The notes beneath the pieces were generated by a model. That model worked only from the letters and a program-made list of their open reading frames with translations, did no database searches and had not been told where the DNA came from. Positions 1 to 10,705 of a DNA stretch of 64,000 nucleotides are shown here, piece after piece. Numbering within the stretch: the stretch's first letter is position 1; each line of letters opens with the position of its first letter. The position numbers and the translations under genes are program-made. The DNA comes from Provencibacterium sp. (GTDB lineage: Bacteria > Bacillota > Clostridia > Oscillospirales > Ruminococcaceae), in contig JAAWDS010000006.1 in the NCBI GenBank assembly GCA_022793895.1, positions 124,001 through 188,000 on the forward strand. The letters run 5' to 3'.

Positions 1-65
1 ACGGTATAGGCGGCGGTACACAGCCACAGCAGCCTCTTTTTCGCTGCTTGAAGATCTTCCCGCAT
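1..65 (-). CDS. 5' end of a minus-strand CDS truncated by the window edge (MREDLQAAKKRLLWLCTAAYT...)
   Basis: Reverse complement shows a GGAGGGG ribosome-binding site then ATG and an open frame to the window edge. Confidence 0.5.
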   Translation of the reverse strand, partial: MREDLQAAKKRLLWLCTAAYT

Positions 66-79
66 CAAATTCCCCTCCT

Positions 80-3000
80 TTAATTTTCTGGCAGCAGCAC
101 GGGTATTTCCTGGGAAAGCGCCGTTGAATAGAGGCTGCACTCCTTCACCGGGATATGCAACGAATGTTGCAGGATCTCCCGATAGAGCAGCAGTTGGCTG
201 GAATAGCGCGCAAGCAGGACCGATCCGGAATCCACCCGGTCGGTTTTATAATCCACCAGCACCGCCTGTTCCCCTTCAAAGAACAGCAGATCGCAGATCC
301 CTTGGACCGTTACCCGCTCCTCCCCTATCTGCGGTAAACAGCCCGCTAGCCTATCCGCCCCCAACAGCGCCATAAACCGAAATTCCCGTTCGATTTTCTC
401 CGCGCGCGCTATCCGGCTCCAAAGCGGGCTCCTAAAAAAAGCGCGCAAAGCCTTGGAAGAGATGGCTTCGCCCTCATCCTCCGACAAAAAGCGCAGCCGG
501 ATAAGCCGCTCGGTCTCTCCCTGCGGATCGACGGCGGCATGTCTCAAATCAGCAAACAGCATGAACTTATGAAAAGCGTCGCCGCGATCGGCGGCCGTCA
601 TTTTCTGGCGGGTAATAAACTGCGGCTTCTTTTGGAAACGGTAGGACCTGGCTTCCTCCGAGCTGCGCACCATCGCCGTCACCGCCATTTTAGTGGGGAT
701 GACGGTCGCCGCTTCATAGGGATAACGGCTCGCAAGCCGGCGCTCTAACCGGGCAAGCAGCGGTGCGCTGACCTCTGCCGTTGGCCGCGCTACGGCTGGA
801 ACAGCCGTCTCCTCCTCCCGCTTGCCGCTGCACACCACCCGGCAGCGCAGCTCTCCCCGGCAGGGGATGCCTCCCGGCTGCGGCAGCCCGGCATATTCCC
901 GCAGCGGCGCGCCGCCGGGCAGGCAAAGGGCCGTCATGATAAGCCACTCCAGCCAGCTTTGCGATCGAGCGACGGCATGCTCCGGAAAGCGTCCGTCCTG
1001 CTGCGGACGGACAGCGAGGGCTTGCAGCTTTCTTTGCAGCGCGTCACATGCGCCGGTGACGATCAGCCGTTCCTTCGCGCGGGTCAGCGCCACATAGAGA
1101 ATGCGCATCTCCTCGCTGCTGCTTTCTCGCTCCAGGGCCAGCCGCACCGCTTCATAGGGCGCCGTGGCAAACTGGCTCATCGTCTCCTCATCCCTGCGCA
1201 CGCAGGCAAACCCCAGCGAGGCATGCAGCAGAACATTTTTGCGCAGATCTTCACGGTTAAAGCGCTTTTGAATCTCACAGAGAAAAACGATGGGAAATTC
1301 CAGGCCCTTCGAGCGGTGGACGCTCATAATCTGCACCGCATTCTCCCGCGCGGCCACCACCGCCGGAGGAAGATCCTCCCCGTTTTCCTCGATATCGTCA
1401 ATCAGCCGCAGGAACTGGGGCAGCGATCGGCAGCCTGATTTTTCATAACCCTTCGCGTAGGAGACCAGAAGGTTCAGATTGGCCCGGCGTTCCTCGGCCC
1501 CCTCCAGCGCCAGCGCCAAGCTGGGCAGCATCGTCCGTTCATAAAGAAACCGGATCAGCCGTTCCACGCTCATATCCGACGCGGCGGTACGCAGCGCGCG
1601 CAGCTCCTCCAGAAAACGGACCGAAGCCGCATCCCCCTGGCGTTCCCCCTCCAAGAGCGCCATATAAAACGGCTCCCCCCGGCGGAAGAGGCGGATGCGC
1701 GCAACCTCCCCGGCGCTGTAGGCATAGACCGGGGACATCATTGCCGCCACCAGAGGAATATCCAGAAGAGGATTGTTCACCGCTCGGAGGATAGAAAGGA
1801 CGGTGCTGATTTCCAGCGTCTGCAAAAAGCTGCTCTGTGCGCCCGAAACCGCCGGGATGCCCCGCTCCGCCAGCGCCTTCAAAAACAGCTCGGCCTTTCC
1901 CTTCATCGTCCGCAGCAGGATGCCGATATCGCCTGGACGCACCCGGCGAAGCTCCCCGTCCTCGTTTACCATGTCGCCGCTGGAAAGCAGGCCGGCAATG
2001 CGATCCGCCACATAGCGCGCCTCGCAGAGCGCCGCGGCCTCATCGGCTTCGGAAGTATCGATAAGCTCCAGCGAAAGGCCCGCTTCGGGATTTTGGGCGA
2101 AGCTCCCCAGCCCTACCAGCCGCTCCTCCTCCCCATAATCGACTTGACCGACCCGCCGGGACATACAGGCGGCAAAAAAATCGTTGACCGCCTCGCAGAC
2201 CGCCGGATGGGAACGGAAATTGGCGCCTAAGATAAGCCGCGCTGGATAATGCTCGCCGTCAAACGCATGGTAGCGGTCCTTCTTCTCCATGAAGATGCGC
2301 GGACTGGCCTGGCGGAAACCATAGATGCTCTGTTTCACGTCGCCCACCATAAAAAGGTTACAGCCGTCCGAGAGCGACCAGAAAATCATCTCCTGCGCTT
2401 CATTGGTGTCCTGGTACTCGTCCACCAAGATCATCGCATATTCCTTTCGCAGCGAGAGCGCCAGTCCGGCAGGCTCGACCGAGCCCTCCTCGCCGCGCCG
2501 GCAGAGCAGCCGCAGCGCATACTGCTCCAGATCGCTGAAATCAACCAACCGGCGCTCCTGCTTCGCCTGCGAATATTGTTCGGAGAACTCCCGAACCAGC
2601 GAGAACAGCAGCGCAATTTTCGGCTTCAGGTCGCGGACGTCGTCCGCCGCCTGTTCGATCGTCGCGCTAAAGGTGCGATCGCGCAGCCGTTCCACCAGCT
2701 CTTTGCAGGATTTACGCGTTTGATCGAGCGCCTTTTTCAGTTCTTCCCCCTCATAGCCACGCAGCGGGCGCTTTTTGAGAAAGGTAAAAGCGCGCAGGGC
2801 GCGCAGCGTCCCATCCCAATCGCCCGCCTCTGCCAAAGCGAGCGTCCGGTCCAATTGATCCAGATCGCTCTGATAGGCGGGCAGCCAAGCGGCGGATAAT
2901 TTTTCATCATCCTGCATGACGGCGGCGGCTCCCAGCATCTCCCCGCGCGCGAAGCGCAGCGCTCCCTGCGCATAGCTCAAAATCTCTTTTCCCCAGATCG

Positions 3001-3625
3001 TTTCAGAAATAGGGGTATCCGCTTGATAGAGGGCGAGCTTTTCCTCCAGCCATGCCTCTGGGAAAGGATGGGAGCGGGTAAAATCATAAAGACGCAACAC
3101 CGTTTTTAAAAGCAGATTATCGTTGCGGGCGGCGGAAAAGAGCTCAACCGTCCGCAGAAAGAGCGGATCCCCTTCCTCATAGCGTCCGGCCACCAGGTTG
3201 GTCAAAACCTCGCGGCGCAGCAGTTGCAGCTCCCGCTCATCCCCTACCCGCAGATCGGCCGGAAGATCCAAAAGCGGATAGTGCGCGCGGATCAACTGAA
3301 GACAAAAGGCATGGATAGTCCCGATCTGCGCGGACTGCAACGCCTGCTGCTGTTCGCGCAAAAACCGGCTGCCGGGGTTGGCCGCTACCCGCTCCTCCAG
3401 CTTCTTTTCAATCCGCTCCCGCATCTCGGCGGCTGCGGCGTTGGAAAAGGTGGCAATCAGCAGCTGCCCGGCCGGTAACGGATTCTCTTCATCGGCAAGG
3501 AGCCGCGCGACCCGTTCGCTGAGTACCGCCGTTTTCCCACTGCCCGCCGCCGCGCTGACCAGCAGCGTGCCGCCGCGCGCGGTGATAGCGGCCAGCTGAT
3601 CCTCAGTCCATTTCATCGTTGCCAC
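80..3625 (-). CDS. addA: ATP-dependent helicase/nuclease subunit A (AddA)
   Basis: UvrD-like helicase motifs (SAAAGSGKTAVLSERV, VDEYQDTNEAQ, GDVKQSIYGFRQA) and C-terminal nuclease VDYKTD; next to addB. Confidence 0.96.
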   Translation of the reverse strand: MATMKWTEDQLAAITARGGTLLVSAAAGSGKTAVLSERVARLLADEENPLPAGQLLIATFSNAAAAEMRERIEKKLEERVAANPGSRFLREQQQALQSAQIGTIHAFCLQLIRAHYPLLDLPADLRVGDERELQLLRREVLTNLVAGRYEEGDPLFLRTVELFSAARNDNLLLKTVLRLYDFTRSHPFPEAWLEEKLALYQADTPISETIWGKEILSYAQGALRFARGEMLGAAAVMQDDEKLSAAWLPAYQSDLDQLDRTLALAEAGDWDGTLRALRAFTFLKKRPLRGYEGEELKKALDQTRKSCKELVERLRDRTFSATIEQAADDVRDLKPKIALLFSLVREFSEQYSQAKQERRLVDFSDLEQYALRLLCRRGEEGSVEPAGLALSLRKEYAMILVDEYQDTNEAQEMIFWSLSDGCNLFMVGDVKQSIYGFRQASPRIFMEKKDRYHAFDGEHYPARLILGANFRSHPAVCEAVNDFFAACMSRRVGQVDYGEEERLVGLGSFAQNPEAGLSLELIDTSEADEAAALCEARYVADRIAGLLSSGDMVNEDGELRRVRPGDIGILLRTMKGKAELFLKALAERGIPAVSGAQSSFLQTLEISTVLSILRAVNNPLLDIPLVAAMMSPVYAYSAGEVARIRLFRRGEPFYMALLEGERQGDAASVRFLEELRALRTAASDMSVERLIRFLYERTMLPSLALALEGAEERRANLNLLVSYAKGYEKSGCRSLPQFLRLIDDIEENGEDLPPAVVAARENAVQIMSVHRSKGLEFPIVFLCEIQKRFNREDLRKNVLLHASLGFACVRRDEETMSQFATAPYEAVRLALERESSSEEMRILYVALTRAKERLIVTGACDALQRKLQALAVRPQQDGRFPEHAVARSQSWLEWLIMTALCLPGGAPLREYAGLPQPGGIPCRGELRCRVVCSGKREEETAVPAVARPTAEVSAPLLARLERRLASRYPYEAATVIPTKMAVTAMVRSSEEARSYRFQKKPQFITRQKMTAADRGDAFHKFMLFADLRHAAVDPQGETERLIRLRFLSEDEGEAISSKALRAFFRSPLWSRIARAEKIEREFRFMALLGADRLAGCLPQIGEERVTVQGICDLLFFEGEQAVLVDYKTDRVDSGSVLLARYSSQLLLYREILQHSLHIPVKECSLYSTALSQEIPVLLPEN

Positions 3626-6600
3626 CGGTTTCCTCCTTTTTCAGCCTGTCCATCATTTCCTCGCGTGTCAGCTTTTCGAGGATGCGGCGCGCATGCTTCT
3701 CCTCCACACGGCAAATCGGCCGGTAATCGCAGTAAACGCAGGGATCATGACCCTCCCCGCTGACCGGATGCGCCTCCACCTTTCCCAGCGAGAGGTTATC
3801 CGCCATTTCGCAGATGAGCTTCTCGATGTGCTTATGCAGCCTCCCAAACTCCTGTAGGCTCGCGACCGAGGAATGGCTGTCAAGCGTCCCATCCTTCTTG
3901 AGTTTAGCCGGGATAAAAACGCCGGAAAGCCCGTTTTCCATCCGGGTGAGAACCGAAAGGTTATCGATGAGCAATCCGTTCATCCGATAGCCCTCCGCCC
4001 GCAGGGCGGCAATCTCTTCGGGCGTAGTGTCCCGCGAAACGTTCAGCGCCTCCTCGCGCGCCGGCATATAAAGCACGCCTGCGGGAAACGCCCCGCGCAG
4101 CCGGGCATCCCCTCTTTGCGAGAGGGTGAACAGATAGATGAGCATCTGTAGGTTAAGACCATAATAGATATCAGTAAGGTTGAATTTTTTCGTCCCAGAT
4201 TTGTAGTCCACCACGCGCAGATAGCGCCCATCCGCGCTCTCCAACAGATCGACCCGGTCCACGATCCCCTGAATATAGACCTGGTTCCCGCCGGGCGTCG
4301 TGAGCACGACCGGCTGGTTGGCCTCCTCCAGCCGTATGGGGAGCTCAAACGCATAAGGAGCAAATTCCGATTGTGAAAGCTCCTCCTTTAAGCGGAGAAT
4401 CAACCGTGCCAGCATATTGCGCAGACGGATAAACTGGTAGCGAAAACGCTCCCCCACCGCCTGCACATCCTCTATCCTGCCCTGGAGATACTCCCCAATC
4501 TGACTGGCAACCTCTTCGCGCAACGCCGTCAAGGGGGGAAGCGCCGCCTCGTCCGCCCCATATTTCCGCAGCATAATTTCTAGCACATAGTGCACCAGGG
4601 ATCCCGATTCCAACGGGGAATATTCTACCCTCCGCCGCGGCCGCAGCCGCAGGCCGCCATCACAGAAATAGGCAAAGGGGCAGTTAAAATAGCGCTCCAG
4701 CCGCGAGGGGGAGAGCGCCTGCCGGGAACCGAACAGCTTTCGGGCAACCGACGGGTCGGCAATCGAAAACTGCTTATCTCCGGCAAAGTCAATTGTGCGC
4801 ACCATCCGCGCGCTTTCAGCCGTGCCCTCAAAATGGGCACGCAGACAGGCGGACAGGGTATCGCTACCGCCCCAGTGAGCACAGAGAAGCGAAAAGGCGC
4901 TTTCCTCGGTATAAATCCCTTCCAACGGATCCTCCGGCTGCAGCAGAGAATCTCCAAACAGCGCGCGCAGCTCCCGGACAAGGATCGACTCCCGTTTCCC
5001 TTCGCCTGCCAGGGTGCGGCGGGGATAGGAAACGGCCAGCCGTTCGCTGGGCAGCGTCAGCGCAAAATAGGTATAGAAGCGTTCAAGAGCGGCCAATTCA
5101 CCGGCCGAGGTGTTGAGAGAAACTCCGCTGTGCTGCATCAGCAGGCGTTCCCGCTCGCTCAACAGTCCTCCGGTATCCAAGCGCAGCGGAAAATCCCCCT
5201 CCGCCGCTCCCAAAATCAGAACGGCGCGGACGGCGCCCGGCCGGATACGGTCGGCAGCCCCGGCTAACACCTGGTCCAAGGTTTGCGGCAACTGGCCGAC
5301 ATCCCCGGATTGTACCGCCAAGCGGAAGAGCTCTATCAGACGGGAGGAGCCAAGTCTGCGATCCCCCAGAATCTGATCAAACCGATCCAAGATATCAATA
5401 ACGCTGTCGTACAGCGCCGACTGAATATCTATATACTCCTCTTCGGCGGAGACGGCGCAGAGCGCCTCCAACCGCTCGCGCGCCCCGGAATCGGTAAGAT
5501 ATTGCCAGACCGCCTGGGCAAACAGGCGGCCGGTTGTATCACGCAGCGCCTCGTGCAACGGAATAAGCGGCGCAATGAGCGCGCGGCGCGCCGCCTCAAT
5601 GCGCTGTAGCCGCTCGGATGCGGTCTCGTCCATCCTTCCGGCCAGCCCATCGGGATGGTTCTGGAAGGGAGAAAGCCACATTCTGCCCCGGATGTTCCAG
5701 ATAAAGCAGTAGTTCTCCAGCTCACAGGCGTCTTCCGGCGCAATCCCTGAGAGCGGGAGCTTGGAAAGGGTGATGAGCTGCGCGCTGTCATAACTGGTAC
5801 GGACGGCCAGCAGAGCCGAAAGAATCAGATTGATGAGCGCAAACGACTCGACGTTCTCCCGCCGGTCCAGATACAGCGGGATTTGATATCTCTTAAAGAC
5901 ATCGCAGAGCGCATCGCTGTAGCTCTCCATGCTGCGGGCCACAATGGCTATTTCCCGGTAGCGCAGCCCTTCCTCATGCACCCATTTGCTTATTACGCGC
6001 GCCGCTCTCTCCACCTCATCGATCGGGTCGGCTGCTTCCACCAGCCGTATGGAGGTTTGAGGCCCCTCATACCGTACCGAATCCTGGAGATAGCAGCGCT
6101 CCAAATGCCGCAGCGCTTCGCTCCGCATCCGCCGCTGCTCGGTCATAAACATGGGAGAACGCAGGGCAACCCCGCTGCGCCGCGCCGCGCCGGCCAGTCT
6201 GCGGATGGTTGCGCTGGGGGCGCTGAAAACGCCCAGCCCATTCTCCGCATCGGTAAGGAAAGGGGAGCACACGGCCGCCGTCACCTCGGCGCCCTCGGAA
6301 AGCATCTGCTCAATCAGCCGAAATTCCGGGGCCATAAAGGCGGTAAAGCCATCCAAATAGACCTTAGTCCCGGCAAAGAAGGCCCCGCCCTCGCAAAGCG
6401 CAAGCGCCCGGTTAATGTCATCCGCCGGGTCATAAAAGCTCTTTTCCAAAAGGGCCTGATAGGCCGCATAGAGGACGCCCAGCTCATGCAGCTTCTGGGA
6501 AAGCCGCTCATCCCCCAGTCCTTGTGCTGCAGTCAGAACCGCTTCCGCAGAAACGCCCGCATTCTTAAACTCGCTCACCATCTCCAGCACAATGGGGACA

Positions 6601-6944
6601 AAGGAGGCCCGCGCTGCCTGCGCCTGATAAATTTCCAACTGACCGGCCGTCTCCTCCAGCGCAAGGCTCATGAGCAGATAACGGGCGGTGGAATCCACAT
6701 AAGATCCCGCCACCTGTCCATAGCGGTAGAAGATCTTGTGGCACAGGCGGGTAAAGCTCAACACCTGCACCCGCAGCGCTGCCTTCTCCCCCAAAAGTGC
6801 GCAAAGCGTGCGTTCACTCTCAAAGGAGAACTGTTCGGGGACGATCAGGATGGACTCTCCCCCGTTTTGGATATCCGCGGCAATCCGCCGGTAGATTTCG
6901 GTGGTCTTGCCCGTTCCAGCCGGACCCAAGATCAATTGCAGCAA
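3603..6944 (-). CDS. addB: ATP-dependent helicase/nuclease subunit B (AddB)
   Basis: N-terminal LILGPAGTGKTTEIY, C-terminal VDYKSGTKKF nuclease motif, DPCVYCDYRPIC Cys cluster; overlaps addA. Confidence 0.95.
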   Translation of the reverse strand: MLQLILGPAGTGKTTEIYRRIAADIQNGGESILIVPEQFSFESERTLCALLGEKAALRVQVLSFTRLCHKIFYRYGQVAGSYVDSTARYLLMSLALEETAGQLEIYQAQAARASFVPIVLEMVSEFKNAGVSAEAVLTAAQGLGDERLSQKLHELGVLYAAYQALLEKSFYDPADDINRALALCEGGAFFAGTKVYLDGFTAFMAPEFRLIEQMLSEGAEVTAAVCSPFLTDAENGLGVFSAPSATIRRLAGAARRSGVALRSPMFMTEQRRMRSEALRHLERCYLQDSVRYEGPQTSIRLVEAADPIDEVERAARVISKWVHEEGLRYREIAIVARSMESYSDALCDVFKRYQIPLYLDRRENVESFALINLILSALLAVRTSYDSAQLITLSKLPLSGIAPEDACELENYCFIWNIRGRMWLSPFQNHPDGLAGRMDETASERLQRIEAARRALIAPLIPLHEALRDTTGRLFAQAVWQYLTDSGARERLEALCAVSAEEEYIDIQSALYDSVIDILDRFDQILGDRRLGSSRLIELFRLAVQSGDVGQLPQTLDQVLAGAADRIRPGAVRAVLILGAAEGDFPLRLDTGGLLSERERLLMQHSGVSLNTSAGELAALERFYTYFALTLPSERLAVSYPRRTLAGEGKRESILVRELRALFGDSLLQPEDPLEGIYTEESAFSLLCAHWGGSDTLSACLRAHFEGTAESARMVRTIDFAGDKQFSIADPSVARKLFGSRQALSPSRLERYFNCPFAYFCDGGLRLRPRRRVEYSPLESGSLVHYVLEIMLRKYGADEAALPPLTALREEVASQIGEYLQGRIEDVQAVGERFRYQFIRLRNMLARLILRLKEELSQSEFAPYAFELPIRLEEANQPVVLTTPGGNQVYIQGIVDRVDLLESADGRYLRVVDYKSGTKKFNLTDIYYGLNLQMLIYLFTLSQRGDARLRGAFPAGVLYMPAREEALNVSRDTTPEEIAALRAEGYRMNGLLIDNLSVLTRMENGLSGVFIPAKLKKDGTLDSHSSVASLQEFGRLHKHIEKLICEMADNLSLGKVEAHPVSGEGHDPCVYCDYRPICRVEEKHARRILEKLTREEMMDRLKKEETGGNDEMD

Positions 6945-7016
6945 CGACGTTTCCTCCCCACATAAAGCCGGTAATCATTGTATCATAAACGCACGGCCTT
7001 GGGAAGTGAGCACAGT

Positions 7017-7118
7017 ATAAGGGCGCGCTACAAAATGCAATTTTGTAGCGCGCCCTTATGAAAAAGCAGCTTTTGGGGCGAAGATTACGCCCCAAATTTC
7101 GCGCTGTCCAGCGCGAAA
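7017..7118 (-). repeat. Structured intergenic repeat copy A: three tandem hairpins ending in a 20-bp stem / 3-nt loop palindrome
   Basis: Stem arms 7017-7036/7040-7059, 7072-7080/7088-7096, 7097-7105/7110-7118; aligns on the minus strand with 14149-14259. Confidence 0.75.
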
Positions 7119-7369
7119 CCGCTGCCTTTTCCGGTTTCTGCAAGCCAGAGGAGCGGCCTGCACGATTTCTTTTACAGACCGGAGGCGTTTTTTGGCAGCC
7201 TGCTCTATTCTGCAACGCGCCCTCTGAAAAAAGACTTTTGGCTCCCGCAAACCGGAACAGCCTTTTGCAACCGCCCGTTATAAAAAACATTGTCCTCCGG
7301 AAAGGCTTACGGACGGCGTTATGGCTTCAATGACGATAAGTACTGTTTACGCTTGCTCGCTTAACGTTG

Positions 7370-8239
7370 CTATTTTTTCGACGCACCTGGGGTAATTTGC
7401 TTCTTTCTAAAAATTAAGATCCCGCAAATAAGTAGATATCCGACGATAGAAATTAAAGAGGCTTCTGGACCGAATCCCGCTCCTGTCAATAAGATATTAT
7501 CCGATGGTATTACAATTTGAACCAGCGGTTCGCCGTAAGCTCCCTGTGCTGTTGAGATATGCAGTACGCTTGTCACCATCACAAAATTCCACACGGAATG
7601 TATGAGAGCGTTATTGCTGATAGAGCCGCCTTGATAGGCAACCAAGGAAAACATGACTCCTACCAACGTACCGCTTACGGCTAAAAGCATGACGCCTCCG
7701 ACGGTGAAACTCTCCATGGAGGGAATGTGGGCTAGACTAAATAGAAACGACGGCAAGAGAATTGCAACCGTTTTCCCCCACCGGTTTTCAAGCAGCTTCA
7801 TGATGAAACCGCGGAACAACATTTCCTCTAATATACCAGCTTTTAAGGCAGTGAGCATAGATGCGACAACCACTAAAATACGGTCGCTGAAAACAAGCGG
7901 GTTTATCTCTGCTTTTCCAACGATCAAAAAAGCCATTACCACAAACGCGGGAAGCAAAACAGCTAAAACAATGCCCCAACTTTGAACGCCAAAAGTAATC
8001 CCAAAGTCCTCCATTTTCAAATGGAGACGTTTTATTGTGTAAACCCAGAACAAAAGCAGCGTAAGCAGCAGACAACCGAGCATTCTCAAAATAACATACC
8101 ATTCGCTGCCTGGGAGCGTTACAAAAGAAAAAATCAGATCAAAAGGCAAACTGCTCAACAAGTCGCCGGCTAAAAACAACAAAAAATAGACAGCCGCATT
8201 GACAAGCGTTTTCGTGGTTGAAAAATGAAATTTTTGCAT
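7370..8239 (-). CDS. CPBP family intramembrane metalloprotease (CAAX protease-like)
   Basis: Multi-TM protein with EEMLFRGF and SLAHIP motifs; start chosen at MQKFHFSTT, so the ORF-track extension into ftsH is unlikely. Confidence 0.85.
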   Translation of the reverse strand: MQKFHFSTTKTLVNAAVYFLLFLAGDLLSSLPFDLIFSFVTLPGSEWYVILRMLGCLLLTLLLFWVYTIKRLHLKMEDFGITFGVQSWGIVLAVLLPAFVVMAFLIVGKAEINPLVFSDRILVVVASMLTALKAGILEEMLFRGFIMKLLENRWGKTVAILLPSFLFSLAHIPSMESFTVGGVMLLAVSGTLVGVMFSLVAYQGGSISNNALIHSVWNFVMVTSVLHISTAQGAYGEPLVQIVIPSDNILLTGAGFGPEASLISIVGYLLICGILIFRKKQITPGASKK

Positions 8240-8286
8240 TTTCTCGATCCCTTTCCCATTCCAATCTGTTGCAAAAAAGCAACTAA

Positions 8287-8320
8287 CCGCCCATAAACAG
8301 AATCGTTTATGGGCGGTTGT
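8287..8320 (-). terminator. Rho-independent terminator downstream of ftsH
   Basis: aaccgcccataaac-agaatc-gtttatgggcggtt hairpin directly after the ftsH stop. Confidence 0.8.
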
Positions 8321-8321
8321 T

Positions 8322-10625
8322 TTACGCATCCCCGTCTTTATCAGACGGCGCTTCGTCTTTCTCATCCTTTCTCTTGGAATCGTCCGAATCCTTAATCGGC
8401 CCCGTTTGAACCGGCGGATAGAAATCTTCTACATCCGGCGGCTTGCTTGGATTAAAAGGACGCGGCGGCTCTTCATCCAAATAGGAATTTCCCGTCTGCA
8501 TACGCTGCTGGCGGCGGTATTCCTCTTGCGCCTTCTTCTTTTGCTCGCGCAGCCGATCCTCTTCCGCACGCTCACGCGCAATCCGTTTCTCTTCTTCCGC
8601 GCGCTCCTTCTGTTTGCGCTGATAATCCTCATAAACGGAATCGTCGCCCGTCATGAGCTTTTCAAAGCCCTCGGCATCCACCTTTTCATATTCAAACAGG
8701 AAATTCGCCACGCGCTCCAGCTGATCCATGTGTTGGGTGAGGATTTTCTCCACTCTCTCATAGCCGCTATCGACAATCCGGCGGATCTCTTCATCAATGG
8801 CGGCCGCCACATTCTCCGAATAATTCCGGGTGTGGTTAAAGTCCCGCCCAAGGAACACCTCGCCTTCATCCTGCCCATAGACAATCGGCCCCAGCTTTTC
8901 GCTAAACCCGTAGCGCGTCACCATTCCGCGCGCAATCTTGGTCGCTCGCTCGATATCATTGGAAGCGCCGGTTGAAATATCGTCGAGCACCAGCTTTTCC
9001 GCCATCCGGCCGCCCAAAAGGGTGACAATCTCCTCCTCCATCTCCCTCTTGGTGTGATAGTTACGATCCTCTTCGGGGAGAGATAGGGTATATCCGCCCG
9101 CCATTCCACGCGGAATGATTGACACCTCATGTACCTTGCTTTGCGTTTCACAATAATAGGTGGCGACCGCGTGCCCCGCTTCATGAAAAGCGGTCAGACG
9201 CTTATCCTTTTCGGTGACGACGTGAGACTTCTTCTCCGGCCCGGCCACAACCTTGATGGTGGCCGTTTGAATATCCGGCATCGTGATGGCCTTGCGGTTG
9301 GCGCGCGCCGCGAGCAGCGCCGCCTCGTTCATCAAATTCTCCAGATCCGCTCCGGTGAAGCCTACCGTCGTTTTTGCAATGGTGTGCAGATCCACATCAG
9401 GGCCTATCGGCTTGTTGCGCGAATGAACGCGCAAAATTTCCTCGCGCCCCTTCACATCGGGATAACCAACGGCAATCTGGCGATCGAACCGGCCGGGACG
9501 CAGCAAGGCCGGATCCAAAATATCCCGCCGGTTAGTCGCCGCCATAACGATAACGCCGGTGTTCGCGCCGAAGCCATCCATCTCTACCAGCAGCTGGTTG
9601 AGCGTCTGTTCGCGCTCGTCGTGTCCGCCGCCGAGACCCGCGCCGCGGTGGCGGCCCACCGCATCGATCTCATCGATAAAAATAATGCTTGGAGAGTTCT
9701 TCTTGGCGTTTTCAAAAAGATCCCGCACTCTGGAAGCGCCAACGCCTACAAACATCTCTACAAAATCGGAACCCGAAATCGAAAAGAAGGGAACGCCCGC
9801 CTCCCCTGCCACCGCGCGCGCCAGCAGCGTTTTACCGGTGCCGGGAGGCCCCATCAGGAGCACGCCCTTGGGAATACGCGCGCCTAGAGAATTAAACTTT
9901 CCAGGATTTTTTAGAAAATCCACAATCTCAACCAGCTCAGCCTTCTCCTCATCCGCCCCCGCAACATCGTTAAAGGTAACGCGGCGGCCGTCGTCAGGAG
10001 ATTTCACCTTCGCCTTGGAGAAGCTCATCATCTTCCCACCGCCGCCGCCGGCCTGCCGCATCATGATAAAATAGAAAAGCGCCATCGCGCCTATCAGCAG
10101 CAGATAAGGGAGCAGCATGGTAAAGATCGAGGCTTCCTTCGGCGGCTTCCAATTCCACTCCAGCGGGGCATCCGGATGGGCCGCATCATAGGCCGCTTGA
10201 TACTCCAGCGGATCGACATGTTCCAGGAATTTTACAATGCTGGGAAGGCGGTAGCTCAACTGGTAGCTCTGCACCGCGTCGGAGGAAATAACCGTTCCGC
10301 CGATATTCGCGTTCTCTCCGCCCAAAAGCCCCAACAAACCGGAGGACTGAGGCAGCGCGTTTCCTGTCAGCGTCTGCTGGGCGGAGGGGGCCGCTAGGTA
10401 TTCCTGAATCTCCGAGGGCTTCAGGCGTACCTCCAAGGCCATCTCGCCATTGGTAAAGTCAATGGTATATTTAGATACCTTCTGCTCATCGAAAAGCCGG
10501 AGCAGTTGGGGATATTGAATACTTACTGTGTTTCCCGCCGACGAAAACATGAACATCGCCAGCAGCATAAGAGCAACAAGCATGACGAGATAGATGCTAA
10601 TCCCCTTTGAACGCTTAATTGCCAA
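8322..10625 (-). CDS. ftsH: ATP-dependent zinc metalloprotease FtsH
   Basis: AAA Walker [14 protein letters not shown], second region of homology, HEAGHA zinc motif; two TM segments. Confidence 0.97.
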   Translation of the reverse strand: MAIKRSKGISIYLVMLVALMLLAMFMFSSAGNTVSIQYPQLLRLFDEQKVSKYTIDFTNGEMALEVRLKPSEIQEYLAAPSAQQTLTGNALPQSSGLLGLLGGENANIGGTVISSDAVQSYQLSYRLPSIVKFLEHVDPLEYQAAYDAAHPDAPLEWNWKPPKEASIFTMLLPYLLLIGAMALFYFIMMRQAGGGGGKMMSFSKAKVKSPDDGRRVTFNDVAGADEEKAELVEIVDFLKNPGKFNSLGARIPKGVLLMGPPGTGKTLLARAVAGEAGVPFFSISGSDFVEMFVGVGASRVRDLFENAKKNSPSIIFIDEIDAVGRHRGAGLGGGHDEREQTLNQLLVEMDGFGANTGVIVMAATNRRDILDPALLRPGRFDRQIAVGYPDVKGREEILRVHSRNKPIGPDVDLHTIAKTTVGFTGADLENLMNEAALLAARANRKAITMPDIQTATIKVVAGPEKKSHVVTEKDKRLTAFHEAGHAVATYYCETQSKVHEVSIIPRGMAGGYTLSLPEEDRNYHTKREMEEEIVTLLGGRMAEKLVLDDISTGASNDIERATKIARGMVTRYGFSEKLGPIVYGQDEGEVFLGRDFNHTRNYSENVAAAIDEEIRRIVDSGYERVEKILTQHMDQLERVANFLFEYEKVDAEGFEKLMTGDDSVYEDYQRKQKERAEEEKRIARERAEEDRLREQKKKAQEEYRRQQRMQTGNSYLDEEPPRPFNPSKPPDVEDFYPPVQTGPIKDSDDSKRKDEKDEAPSDKDGDA

Positions 10626-10705
10626 ACAGCTTCACTCCTGTCCTGTGGTTAAAAAATTCTGCCTTCCCTCTTCAGAAGGGACGAAGCACAAAACGGCGCC
10701 CCGCT

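Noticed and set aside
2249-2899. 216-aa plus-strand ORF antisense to addA
   Set aside because: Shadow ORF of addA with no recognisable domain or RBS context
5883-6965. 360-aa plus-strand ORF antisense to addB
   Set aside because: Fully overlaps a strongly supported CDS; composition (Arg/Gln/His/Pro-rich) is typical of a shadow ORF in GC-rich DNA
8240-8365. N-terminal extension of the CPBP protease into ftsH
   Set aside because: The extension spans the ftsH terminator and reads as non-conserved basic sequence; the start at 8239 is more plausible
9129-9887. 252-aa plus-strand ORF antisense to ftsH
   Set aside because: Overlaps the conserved AAA/protease coding region; shadow ORF
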